Source: Thermoplasmata archaeon (GTDB lineage: Archaea > Thermoplasmatota > Thermoplasmata > Lutacidiplasmatales > UBA184). From it: a stretch of DNA of 5,890 nucleotides. Location of the stretch: positions 1-5,890 of the forward strand of contig JASHPV010000160.1 in assembly GCA_030037875.1 (NCBI GenBank). The letters run 5' to 3'. Of this stretch, positions 1 through 5,842 are shown in pieces. Both the position numbers and the translations under genes were made by a program. Positions within the stretch are counted from its first letter, which is position 1, and each line of letters opens with the position of its first letter. The notes beneath the pieces are model-generated. The model saw only the letters and a list, made by a program, of their open reading frames with translations. It was not told the DNA's origin and searched no databases.

Positions 1-78
1 GGAGAGCAGGGGTTCGAGCGCCAGGAACACCAGCACGCACGCGGCGGCCAGGAGCCAGGCGAAGGTGACGCGGTTCAC
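1..78 (-). CDS. N-terminal fragment of an unidentified membrane or secreted protein
   Basis: Read on the minus strand from the GTG at 78-76, the sequence gives 26 codons that run off the window edge. After a short N-terminus with one Arg (MNRVTF), residues 6-21 form an uninterrupted hydrophobic stretch (FAWLLAAACVLVFLAL). This looks like a signal peptide or a first transmembrane helix, so the product is probably membrane-inserted or exported. A second in-frame GTG lies at 99-97, and an in-frame TAA at 105-103 bounds the frame. I prefer the GTG at 78 because it lies about 25-30 bases from the TATA-like island at 101-113, which suits a leaderless archaeal transcript, and because no Shine-Dalgarno-like sequence precedes either start. 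The family cannot be named from 26 residues. Confidence 0.55.
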   Translation of the reverse strand, partial: MNRVTFAWLLAAACVLVFLALEPLLS

Positions 79-100
79 TCGAAGACCCCATCCGCTCACC

Positions 101-113
101 GCTTAATTTATTA
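101..113. promoter_or_regulatory. AT-rich island, probable shared divergent TATA region
   Basis: The stretch GCTTAATTTATTA is the only strongly AT-rich run in a very GC-rich neighbourhood. It lies between two divergent starts, the GTG at 78 on the minus strand and the ATG at 150 on the plus strand. TTAATTTATTA reads as TATA-like in either direction. Counting about 26 bases from its centre gives a start site near 82 leftward, which is essentially leaderless, and near 134 rightward, leaving a leader of about 15 bases. The role in both directions is inferred from composition and spacing. Confidence 0.5.
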
Positions 114-149
114 GGGGACCGCGGTGCGGGCGGTTCTAGGTTCTGTCGG

Positions 150-506
150 ATGGCGAAGCCCAAGCCGAAGAAGCCGGCCCACGCCAAACGGCCCGGGGCC
201 CGGACTCCGGCGAAAAGACCTCCGGCCCGTCGTCCGGCGGCCCCCGCCAAACGGGCCCGGCCTTCTGCGCCGAAGGCTCCGTCCAAGCCCGCAGCGACCG
301 CGCCCACCGCTCCACCGGAGCCGGCCCTCCCGCCGAGGAATCCCGACGAGCGCAGCCACGTGCTGTCGTTGTCGTTCGTCCGGGACGGGGATGAATTTCT
401 CGCCCGGATCGAAACCGACCGGGACCAGATCATCGAGCTCAAGAACCGGTCGCTGGACCAGCTCTTGACGCTGGTCGCCAGCGAGCTCGAAGACCTGCTC
501 GAATAG
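150..506 (+). CDS. Hypothetical small protein with Lys/Ala/Pro-rich basic tail and acidic C-terminal domain
   Basis: This 118-residue protein has two contrasting halves. Residues 1-48 are almost entirely Lys, Arg, Ala and Pro, with 16 Lys/Arg and no acidic residue. The triplet AKR recurs at positions 12, 21 and 33, resembling the disordered tails of histone H1-like or AlgP-like proteins. A Pro/Ala linker follows (about 49-66). Residues 69-118 look folded: two predicted beta strands (about 70-78 and 82-88) and an amphipathic helix (about 101-117), clearly acidic overall. I do not recognise the family. The tail suggests nucleic-acid binding or another polyanion partner, which is inference. The ATG follows the 101-113 island with a short leader and no Shine-Dalgarno. 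The gene converges on the next one with a 20-base gap. Regular codon structure through the C-terminal half supports a real gene. Confidence 0.75.
   Translation: MAKPKPKKPAHAKRPGARTPAKRPPARRPAAPAKRARPSAPKAPSKPAATAPTAPPEPALPPRNPDERSHVLSLSFVRDGDEFLARIETDRDQIIELKNRSLDQLLTLVASELEDLLE
182..260 (+). repeat. Short imperfect direct repeat inside the basic tail
   Basis: CGCCAAACGGCCCGG at 182-196 recurs as CGCCAAACGGGCCCGG at 245-260, differing by one inserted G. Both copies are in the same reading phase and encode AKR followed by different residues. Such repeats are common in low-complexity coding sequence and suggest that the tail grew by slippage or duplication. No separate function is implied. Confidence 0.5.
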
Positions 507-526
507 GGCCGGTCCGCCGCGCCGTG

Positions 527-1060
527 TCACTGCGCGAAGTCGAAGAAGTGGGTTCCGACGAGGTACGTCCGGCGGCCCGCGCGCGGCGCGAAAACCTCCA
601 CGTACTCGGTGGGTTCCGGCCCGAAGATGCCCACCTCGTTCGAGCGCAGCACATGGAACTTCACGTCGTCCTGGGGGAACCGTCGGGACCTTCCGGTTCG
701 TTCGTGCACGACGAGCTGCCCGGCCTCGACCCAGGCCTCTGAGGGCGTCTGGCCGAACGTCACGAACCACCCAATGCCGAGAGAGATGATCACGGCCGCC
801 GTGAGTACTTCCTCGACGGAATAGTTCGAGCCGCCGGTGCTCGAAGAGACAGCGAGGTCTAGAAAAACCGCGTAGATCACGGCGAGAGCGACCAGAAAAA
901 ACACGAACGTCCGGAACGCGCGGGAACTCCCCGCCGCGTTCGCGAACCGGTGCTCGGTCAACCGGGGGGCTGGGGTCGGGACCGTTTCCGTCGAGGGTTC
1001 GGTCGCCGCGGGCCCCTCCCCGGCCCGGGGGATTCGCACAGCCCGAGCGGCCCCGGCCAT
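527..1060 (-). CDS. Hypothetical membrane protein with two transmembrane segments and a beta-rich C-terminal domain
   Basis: The 177-residue product has a Pro/Thr/Ala-rich, probably flexible N-terminus (1-48), a first hydrophobic helix at about 51-70, a short polar Ser/Gly loop (71-82), a second hydrophobic helix at about 84-104, and a soluble C-terminal region (109-177). The last region alternates short hydrophobic strands with charged turns (GQLVVHERTG, YVEVFAPRAGRRTYLVG). Two helices followed by a small beta-rich domain is the general plan of bacterial/archaeal PH-like membrane proteins, but I see no diagnostic motif, so that is only a suggestion. Both termini would lie on the same side of the membrane. 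The ATG at 1060 follows a TATA-like CTTAAG by about 30 bases. The gene lies 90 bases downstream of the dehydrogenase gene on the same strand. Confidence 0.75.
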   Translation of the reverse strand: MAGAARAVRIPRAGEGPAATEPSTETVPTPAPRLTEHRFANAAGSSRAFRTFVFFLVALAVIYAVFLDLAVSSSTGGSNYSVEEVLTAAVIISLGIGWFVTFGQTPSEAWVEAGQLVVHERTGRSRRFPQDDVKFHVLRSNEVGIFGPEPTEYVEVFAPRAGRRTYLVGTHFFDFAQ

Positions 1061-1087
1061 CGAGCGGTAAAAGGGCGGTCGAGGGCG

Positions 1088-1093
1088 CTTAAG
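1088..1093 (-). promoter_or_regulatory. TATA-like box for the two-helix membrane protein
   Basis: On the minus strand GGCTTAAGCG stands out in the 90-base gap between the dehydrogenase stop and the membrane-protein start. Its centre is about 30 bases from the ATG at 1060, giving a predicted start site near 1065 and a leader of only a few bases. A second AT-rich run, CCCTTTTACC (about 1066-1075), is too close to the ATG to be the TATA box. It could be a weak T-rich terminator for the upstream gene. Both roles are inferred from spacing. Confidence 0.35.
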
Positions 1094-1150
1094 CCTGCCG
1101 ACTTACGAGCGGACCAATGGCCGCCTGGCGGCGCCGAAGGACCCGGCGAC

Positions 1151-2266
1151 CTAGCCGGTCTCGAGCGCGGAGTCGGACGTGACCGCCGCGACCGGGGCCG
1201 AGGGCCGAGGCAGCGGGCTCGTCATGTCCACGAGCGGAATCTTTCGGGCGATCTCCTTCGCCATCGCGGAGCAGCTGGAGGCGGGCACTGGCCGGTTGGT
1301 GTATCCGGGCAGAGCGAGGTCGTAGGTCACGACCCGCTTCTCGGAAATGACCTCCCAGACCGCTCGCCAGATCCGGTCGGCCGCTTCGCGCTCTCCCAGG
1401 TGTCGCAGCATCAGCTCGAGGCTCAGGATCTCGGCCACGGGGTCGGCCTTGTCCTGCCCCGCATATTTGGGCGCCGAGCCATGGACCGGTTCGAACAGCG
1501 CCGCCTTCTCCCCGTAGACGGCTCCGGGCGCCACCCCCAATCCTCCCGCGAGGCCCGCGCAGAGGTCCGACAGGATATCGCCCATGAGGTTCGTCGTGAC
1601 GATCACGTCGTACTCCGACGGCTTTTTCACGAGCTGCATGCACATGTTGTCGATCAGCCGCTCGTCGGAGGCGATGTCGGCGTACTTCGCCGCCATCTCC
1701 CGGAACGCGGTCTGAAAAAGCGCGCCCGTCGTCTTCATGATGTTCGCTTTGTGGACCCCGGTCACCTTCTTCCGGTGCTCCCGACGGGCCAGTTCGAAAG
1801 CAAACTTCACGATCCGGTCCTCCGCTTTGCGCGTGAGCACGTTCACGGTCTCGGCCGCGCTGTGGTCTCGGTCCACCCAGTGCTCCACTCCCGAGTACAG
1901 ACCCTCCGTGGCTTCCCGCACGACGATCAGGTCCGTTTCCGGATACCGGGTCCCCTCGCCGGCGATCGCCCGCGCCGGACGGACCGACGCGTACAGGTCG
2001 AGCTCGGTGCGAAGGGCCACATTCACCGAACGGAATCCGCTGCCGATCGGCGTCGTGATAGGGCCCTTGAGCGCGACGCCGTTCTTACGGATCGAGTCGA
2101 GAACGGCGGGAGGGAGCGGGGTGCCCGTGGCCCGGATGGCGGACTCGCCAGCTTCGACGATGTCCCAGTCGATCGAAACGCCGGTCGCCTCCGCGACGAG
2201 TCGCGCGGCCGCTGTGACCTCGGGACCGATGCCATCTCCCGGGATGAGCGTGACCCGATGTGCCAC
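1151..2266 (-). CDS. icd: Isocitrate dehydrogenase, probably NADP-type (isocitrate/isopropylmalate dehydrogenase family)
   Basis: The enzyme converts isocitrate to 2-oxoglutarate and CO2 in the citric acid cycle. From the GTG at 2266 the product is 371 residues. It opens with the family signature LIPGDGIGPEV (7-17). The substrate segment GFRSVNVALRTELDLYASVRP (77-97) supplies Ser80, Asn82, Arg86 and Arg96; Arg117 and Tyr124 follow in REATEGLYSGVEH, and Lys173 in VHKANIMK. Metal-binding aspartates are Asp206, Asp230 and Asp234. The cofactor loop HGSAPKYAGQDKADP (262-276) has Lys267-Tyr268, as in NADP-dependent E. coli Icd, not the Asp-Ile of NAD enzymes. Tyr315 also matches, but the fourth NADP residue (Arg395 in E. 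coli) is Leu319. Isopropylmalate or homoisocitrate dehydrogenase is less likely. The frame is open to an ATG at 2476, but those 70 extra residues lack family character, overlap the divergent Orc-like gene and precede the promoter. Confidence 0.9.
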   Translation of the reverse strand: MAHRVTLIPGDGIGPEVTAAARLVAEATGVSIDWDIVEAGESAIRATGTPLPPAVLDSIRKNGVALKGPITTPIGSGFRSVNVALRTELDLYASVRPARAIAGEGTRYPETDLIVVREATEGLYSGVEHWVDRDHSAAETVNVLTRKAEDRIVKFAFELARREHRKKVTGVHKANIMKTTGALFQTAFREMAAKYADIASDERLIDNMCMQLVKKPSEYDVIVTTNLMGDILSDLCAGLAGGLGVAPGAVYGEKAALFEPVHGSAPKYAGQDKADPVAEILSLELMLRHLGEREAADRIWRAVWEVISEKRVVTYDLALPGYTNRPVPASSCSAMAKEIARKIPLVDMTSPLPRPSAPVAAVTSDSALETG

Positions 2267-2272
2267 GACCGA

Positions 2273-2278
2273 CCCCTC
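2273..2278 (-). promoter_or_regulatory. Possible Shine-Dalgarno-like site deciding the GTG start
   Basis: GAGGGG on the minus strand lies six bases before the GTG at 2266 of the isocitrate dehydrogenase gene. It partly matches an anti-Shine-Dalgarno target. Together with the TATA-like box at 2301-2306 and the family N-terminus that begins right after this GTG, it supports 2266 as the start. If transcription begins about 26 bases from the TATA centre, this motif would sit at the very 5' end of the message, so it may have little role in initiation. Confidence 0.4.
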
Positions 2279-2300
2279 GGGGCCGCGGAATCCGGGTCCC

Positions 2301-2306
2301 TTTATG
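2301..2306 (-). promoter_or_regulatory. TATA-like box for isocitrate dehydrogenase
   Basis: The minus strand reads CTGTCATAAAGGG here. CATAAA is the only AT-rich run within 60 bases upstream of the GTG at 2266. From its centre near 2303, a start site near 2277 is expected, giving a leader of about 11 bases. This argues against translation from the upstream ATG at 2476, which would lie outside the transcript. Confidence 0.5.
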
Positions 2307-2396
2307 ACAGTACGCGCGGCGGTCCTTCCTGGCCGGCCCTCGAGTGCTGGGGATCGGTTCTTTGGCGGATTTCGAATGGAATGTGCTTCTATGAGA

Positions 2397-2407
2397 TTTC
2401 TTATAGG
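2397..2407 (+). promoter_or_regulatory. TATA-like box for the Orc1/Cdc6-like gene, leaderless arrangement
   Basis: TTTCTTATAGG lies in an AT-rich patch (about 2385-2425) that contrasts with the GC-rich surroundings. The TATA core at 2402-2405 is about 25 bases before the ATG at 2428, so transcription is predicted to start at or next to the A of the start codon. No Shine-Dalgarno-like sequence lies immediately before the ATG (GGAG at 2406-2409 is too far away). This is the clearest leaderless promoter in the window. An alternative AT-rich run, AAGTAAAT (2410-2417), is too close to the start codon. Confidence 0.6.
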
Positions 2408-2427
2408 AGTAAGTAAATCACGTTTCG

Positions 2428-3660
2428 ATGTTCCGCGCGGTGCATCCCGAAGTGTTGGCGCCCGATTGGCTTCCACCCGTTCCCCTCGGTCGCCGAGGGC
2501 CGCTTGCTTCCCTGGTCCGTTGGCTGGATGAGCCTTCCACGCCCCAGTCCCTCGCCGGCGCGGCCATCGTACTAGGTCCCCGCGGAAGCGGAACCTCGAC
2601 CCTGGCCCGCCTGGCGGCGCGCGCGTGGGCCGATGGGCAGCCCGCGTCCGCCGAGGTGGTTCAGGTCACGGTCCGTCCCACGGAGGTTCATGGCGCGCAA
2701 GGCGCGGCCGGCGCGCTCCTTCGCGCGCTCGACCCCGAGTACGAGCTGCGGGGGTTTCCGGTTTCCGAGCTCCTGGCCGGCTTCCTTCGCCGTCTCCGCG
2801 CCTCCCGCCGGTCGGCCGTGGTCGTGATCGACAATCTCGGTCCGGATGCGCCCGACTTATCTCGGCTGGCGTCCGGTCTCATCAACCCGGACGGTTTCTT
2901 GCCCGAAGGCGGCAACGATGTCCCACCAGTGGCGGTCCTACTGGCCGGCTCTTCAGAGGGACTTCGAGCAGTCTCCAAGACGAAACTGCCCGGGCTCCTC
3001 GCCTCCCACACCGTGCGGCTCCTTCAGTACTCTGAAGCGGAGCTCACCTCCATCGTCCGCGACCGGGCGGAACGGTCGCTGGCTCGTTCGGTTCCGGCGG
3101 AATGGGTGGATCGCGTCGTTCGCCGGGCGGTCCGGGACCGCGGTTCGGCGACGCGCGCGGTGGAGCTCCTTCGACGGGAGCTCGTCGGCCGGTCCGTGTC
3201 GGAGCTGGGGCCTGTCTACCCGAGCCCGGGGGCCGGGCCCGAGATTTCCATCGAGCCTCCACTTCTCTCGGCGCTTGGCCAACTCGAGGAAGGAGTGCCG
3301 GTCCGCATCGGGGACCTTCGGGAACGCGCCACAGACCTCGCGCGAACCCAGGGGGAGCCGGCCTTGCCCGCGACGACCTTCTGGCGCCGGATCATTCGAT
3401 TGGAACGCGCGGGGCTAGTTCGGCGGACGGTTCGCACCGGCGGCTCCGGCGGAAGTCTCTCGACGGTGGCGCTCCTCCGACCGCTGGGGGAGTGGTCGAG
3501 CCTTACGGACCCCTCTCGTACTCTTCCAGCCGGCGCGCCCCGGACCGGGCTTTCCCCATTGTGGGCGGCGCCCCTGGGGGAGTGGGATCCGGAACCGAGG
3601 GGGCGGCGAGGGGAACCGTCGGCACTTCCATTCGCGATGACGGATGACGAATCTGTTTGA
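2428..3660 (+). CDS. Orc1/Cdc6-like AAA+ protein with degenerate ATPase motifs
   Basis: The 410-residue product has the archaeal Orc1/Cdc6 plan, a family that marks replication origins. After an N-terminal PLGRRGPLASLVRWL segment (18-33), the P-loop at 50-58 reads GPRGSGTST, so the Walker A lysine is threonine (Thr56). Walker B at 131-136 is VVVIDN, with Asn136 in place of the catalytic glutamate. The sensor 1 strand (AVLLAGSSEGL, 169-179) has Ser where Asn is usual. The following YSEAELTSIVRDRAERSL (201-218) and GSATRAVELLRREL (239-252, sensor 2 region) closely track Orc1/Cdc6. Residues 276-352 look like a winged helix for DNA binding. A Pro/Gly/Arg-rich tail (about 359-410) is encoded antisense to Hel308. 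I infer a DNA-binding paralogue unlikely to hydrolyse ATP normally, not the main initiator. A STAND-type or other AAA+ regulator is the alternative. Confidence 0.75.
   Translation: MFRAVHPEVLAPDWLPPVPLGRRGPLASLVRWLDEPSTPQSLAGAAIVLGPRGSGTSTLARLAARAWADGQPASAEVVQVTVRPTEVHGAQGAAGALLRALDPEYELRGFPVSELLAGFLRRLRASRRSAVVVIDNLGPDAPDLSRLASGLINPDGFLPEGGNDVPPVAVLLAGSSEGLRAVSKTKLPGLLASHTVRLLQYSEAELTSIVRDRAERSLARSVPAEWVDRVVRRAVRDRGSATRAVELLRRELVGRSVSELGPVYPSPGAGPEISIEPPLLSALGQLEEGVPVRIGDLRERATDLARTQGEPALPATTFWRRIIRLERAGLVRRTVRTGGSGGSLSTVALLRPLGEWSSLTDPSRTLPAGAPRTGLSPLWAAPLGEWDPEPRGRRGEPSALPFAMTDDESV
3481..3585 (+). repeat. Short direct repeat encoding PLGEW twice in the Orc-like tail
   Basis: CCGCTGGGGGAGTGG (3481-3495) and CCCCTGGGGGAGTGG (3571-3585) match at 14 of 15 bases and lie exactly 90 bases apart, in frame. 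They encode PLGEW at residues 352-356 and 382-386. The intervening sequence is not repeated. The first copy lies just outside the Hel308 coding region and the second inside it. It may be the trace of a small duplication, or coincidence in GC-rich sequence. Confidence 0.45.
3503..3660. other. Antisense coding overlap between Orc-like gene and Hel308 3' ends
   Basis: The last 52 codons of the Orc-like gene (residues 359-410 plus stop) and the last 52 of the helicase (residues 722-773 plus stop) occupy the same 158 bases on opposite strands. In both proteins the recognisable domains end near the edge of this segment: the winged helix of one and the helix-hairpin-helix of the other. The shared part encodes Pro/Ala/Gly/Arg-rich tails. 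The register pairs first codon positions with each other, and places each gene's third position opposite the other's second position. No T-rich archaeal terminator is visible here. Confidence 0.7.
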
Positions 3661-5824
3661 GGACGGCCTCCGCGAGGGCCCGCGACCTTAGGATGACCGC
3701 CAGCCGGTCGACCGACGCGCTCGCGAGCGCCTCCCGGTCCGCGAAGCCGGCCGCGAACAACGCCCGGCCTCGGACCCGTCCGATCCCACGCAGGTGCACG
3801 AGGTCGATCAGTTCTTCCCGAACGCCGTACCGGATCCGAAGGGAGAGCTCGTCCACCGAGCGGGCGAGGTCTCGTCGGAAGCGAACCGCGAGCCGGCCCA
3901 TCCCGAAGAGCAGCCATTCCGCGTCCTCGACCTTGGTGCGGAGGTCCCCGGCGCCGACGTTGAACCGCTGGGTGATCTCGAGGATCGGTCGTTCGTCGAT
4001 CCACATTTCGAGGAGCGCGGCGGTCTTGAGCGTGGCGAGGAACAGGTCCAGGTCGACCGAGAGCGGTTCCTCCTCCGGCTTCAAGAGCAGCTCCGGTTCC
4101 TCGTCCTGGAAACGTTCGAGCAGCTCGGGCTCCTCTCCCCGTCGAAGGAAGAGCGGCGGGAGGTCGGGAGTGGCCGCGATGGCGGCCAGGAGCGCGAACG
4201 GCCGGACGCCCCGCGGAGCTTTCTCGAGCGCGTGCCGCAGATAGAGCGCGCTGAGGGGGTCAAGGTACAGTTCGCTGGTGAGGCGTCCGAAGGGCGTGGC
4301 CCGGAGTCGGGGACCCCGCTCGAGGAAGCCGTAGAGCTCGAGGAAGTTGCGGACCCGTTCGACCTGGTCGTTGAGCTCCTCCATCGGGAGCGTGAACCCG
4401 TAGAACGTGGCGCCAAAGAATCGCTCGAGCTCTTCCTCCGTGTCGACCTCACCGCTCGCGACCAGGGCGAGCAGATGCATCCGGAGCGCGGGCTCAGCGG
4501 CCAGCCGCGACGTTACATGTTCCGGCGCAGCGCTCAGGTACGTGTCGAGCAGCCGGGCCTCCTCGTCGGCGTCCCGGGCCAGGAGCACGGCCTCTCCCGT
4601 CGTGTCGAACCGAGGTCGTCCGGCCCGGCCGCACATTTGCTGGACCTCCAGGACCGGGATCGGAGCTTGGATCCCGAGCCGGTCGTCGTACCGGGTCAAG
4701 TCCCGGACGATCACTCGCCGCGCGGGAAGGTTGATCCCCGCGGCGAGGGTCGGAGTCGCGACCAGCACTTTCAGCCGGCGATCCCGGAAGGCTCGTTCGA
4801 TCACGCGCCGTTCCGGGTTGGTCAACGACGCGTTGTGGAAGGCGACGCCCGACGGAACCATCCCGCCGAGGCGCCGGATCCCCTCGGTCTCTTCTTCGGA
4901 AACGCCCAGCAGTTCTTGGGCGGTCGCCGCGGCGCCTGCGCGCTCGGCCACCGACAGCGTGGCACGAATCGTCGCCCCGAGTTGCTGGGCGACCTGCTCG
5001 CTTGCCCGACGCGAGTTGACGAAGACCAGTGCTTGTCCCCCGTCTTCGACCACGGTGCGGGCGAGACGGGCCACCGGCTCTCCGCCTTCGGGGAGCTCCC
5101 GGGTCGTGAGGTCGGTGAATGTGATCCGGCCCTCCCGAAAGACGCCCCATCGGAGAGGGACCGGCCGGAACTCGCTCGCGATGTGGTCGGCGGCCAACCA
5201 CTCCGCCAGTTCCTCGGAGTTGCCGATGGTGGCCGAAAGGGCCACGACCTGAAGCTGGGGATTCATTCGACGCAGGCGGGTCAGCGTGACCTCGAGCGTC
5301 GGCCCCCGGTCCGGGTCGCGAAGAAGATGGATCTCGTCCGCGACCACCACTCCCACTCGCCGGAGCCACGGGCTTCCGTGCCGGAGCAGGCCATCCGCCT
5401 TCTCGCTCGTGGCGACCAGCACGTCCAGCTTGGCCAGCCGCTCCGGAGGGATGTCAAAGTCCCCCATCGAAAGCCCGACCTTGAGGCCGAGCGACTTGAA
5501 CGCGTCGAGCTCCTCGTACTTCTCAGCGGCCAGCGCCCGCAGCGGAACGAGGTAAAGCCCGGCTTGTCCTTGACGGAAGGCGCGAAGGAGGGCGAGGTAC
5601 GCAACGAGGGACTTCCCGCTCGCCGTAGGGCAGGCGAGAAGGACGCTCCGTCCCTTCGAGATCGGTTCGATGGCGGTCGCCTGCGGGGGATAGAAAGCGT
5701 CGATGCCCTGGGCGCGCAGGAGCGGGATGACCTCGGGGTCCAGAGGGAGCCCATCGAACGGCACGCGGTCCGCGGTCCCCGGCCCGACGCCCGGCGGGCC
5801 GGGTACTGGTTTCCGAGCGGTCAC
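3503..5824 (-). CDS. hel308: Hel308-type superfamily 2 DNA helicase
   Basis: Hel308 is an ATP-dependent 3'-5' DNA helicase acting at stalled replication forks and in recombination. This 773-residue copy carries all expected motifs: Q motif FYPPQ (44-48), motif I ACPTASGKS (64-72), Ia LVPLRALA (92-99), Ib ATSEKAD (138-144), DEIH (163-166), SATIG (197-201), IV LVFVNSRR (266-273), V ATPTLAAGINLPA (356-368) and VI QMCGRAGRP (396-404). A winged helix (about 420-510), a helical ratchet domain (about 520-660) and a helix-hairpin-helix (LRGIGRVRGRALF, 678-690) follow. Motif VI has Cys398 where Ala is usual, and the usual FHHAGL is FHNASL (329-334). The start is GTG at 5824. An internal GTG at 5764 (residue 21, VPFDGLPLDPEV) fits the usual Hel308 N-terminus better, so the first 20 Pro/Gly-rich residues may not be translated. 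The 43-residue tail after the last helix is unusual. Confidence 0.95.
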   Translation of the reverse strand: MTARKPVPGPPGVGPGTADRVPFDGLPLDPEVIPLLRAQGIDAFYPPQATAIEPISKGRSVLLACPTASGKSLVAYLALLRAFRQGQAGLYLVPLRALAAEKYEELDAFKSLGLKVGLSMGDFDIPPERLAKLDVLVATSEKADGLLRHGSPWLRRVGVVVADEIHLLRDPDRGPTLEVTLTRLRRMNPQLQVVALSATIGNSEELAEWLAADHIASEFRPVPLRWGVFREGRITFTDLTTRELPEGGEPVARLARTVVEDGGQALVFVNSRRASEQVAQQLGATIRATLSVAERAGAAATAQELLGVSEEETEGIRRLGGMVPSGVAFHNASLTNPERRVIERAFRDRRLKVLVATPTLAAGINLPARRVIVRDLTRYDDRLGIQAPIPVLEVQQMCGRAGRPRFDTTGEAVLLARDADEEARLLDTYLSAAPEHVTSRLAAEPALRMHLLALVASGEVDTEEELERFFGATFYGFTLPMEELNDQVERVRNFLELYGFLERGPRLRATPFGRLTSELYLDPLSALYLRHALEKAPRGVRPFALLAAIAATPDLPPLFLRRGEEPELLERFQDEEPELLLKPEEEPLSVDLDLFLATLKTAALLEMWIDERPILEITQRFNVGAGDLRTKVEDAEWLLFGMGRLAVRFRRDLARSVDELSLRIRYGVREELIDLVHLRGIGRVRGRALFAAGFADREALASASVDRLAVILRSRALAEAVLKQIRHPSSRMEVPTVPLAAPSVPDPTPPGAPPTMGKARSGARRLEEYERGP

Positions 5825-5842
5825 GCGGCCTCGACCCGCCGG

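Noticed and set aside
507..526. Possible bidirectional terminator between the convergent genes at 506 and 527
   Set aside because: The 20-base gap is GC-rich, with no T run on either strand and no convincing hairpin.
111..770. Minus-strand open frame of 219 codons spanning the basic-tail gene and part of the membrane-protein gene
   Set aside because: It crosses two better-supported genes in the wrong frames and has Arg/Gly-rich low-complexity content.
950..2416. Long plus-strand open frame of 488 codons opposite the isocitrate dehydrogenase gene
   Set aside because: It runs antisense to a clearly recognisable enzyme and to the start of the membrane-protein gene, and its product is a low-complexity Arg/Gly/His-rich sequence without motifs. 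It is a GC-rich shadow frame.
3216..4004. Minus-strand open frame of 262 codons within the Hel308 and Orc-like region
   Set aside because: Its product is Arg/Pro/Gly-rich with no domain, and it lies in an alternative frame of two genes with strong family motifs.
4407..5252. Plus-strand open frame of 281 codons opposite Hel308
   Set aside because: The translation is Ser/Arg-rich without structure and lies antisense to the conserved helicase core; it reflects GC-rich codon use on the other strand.
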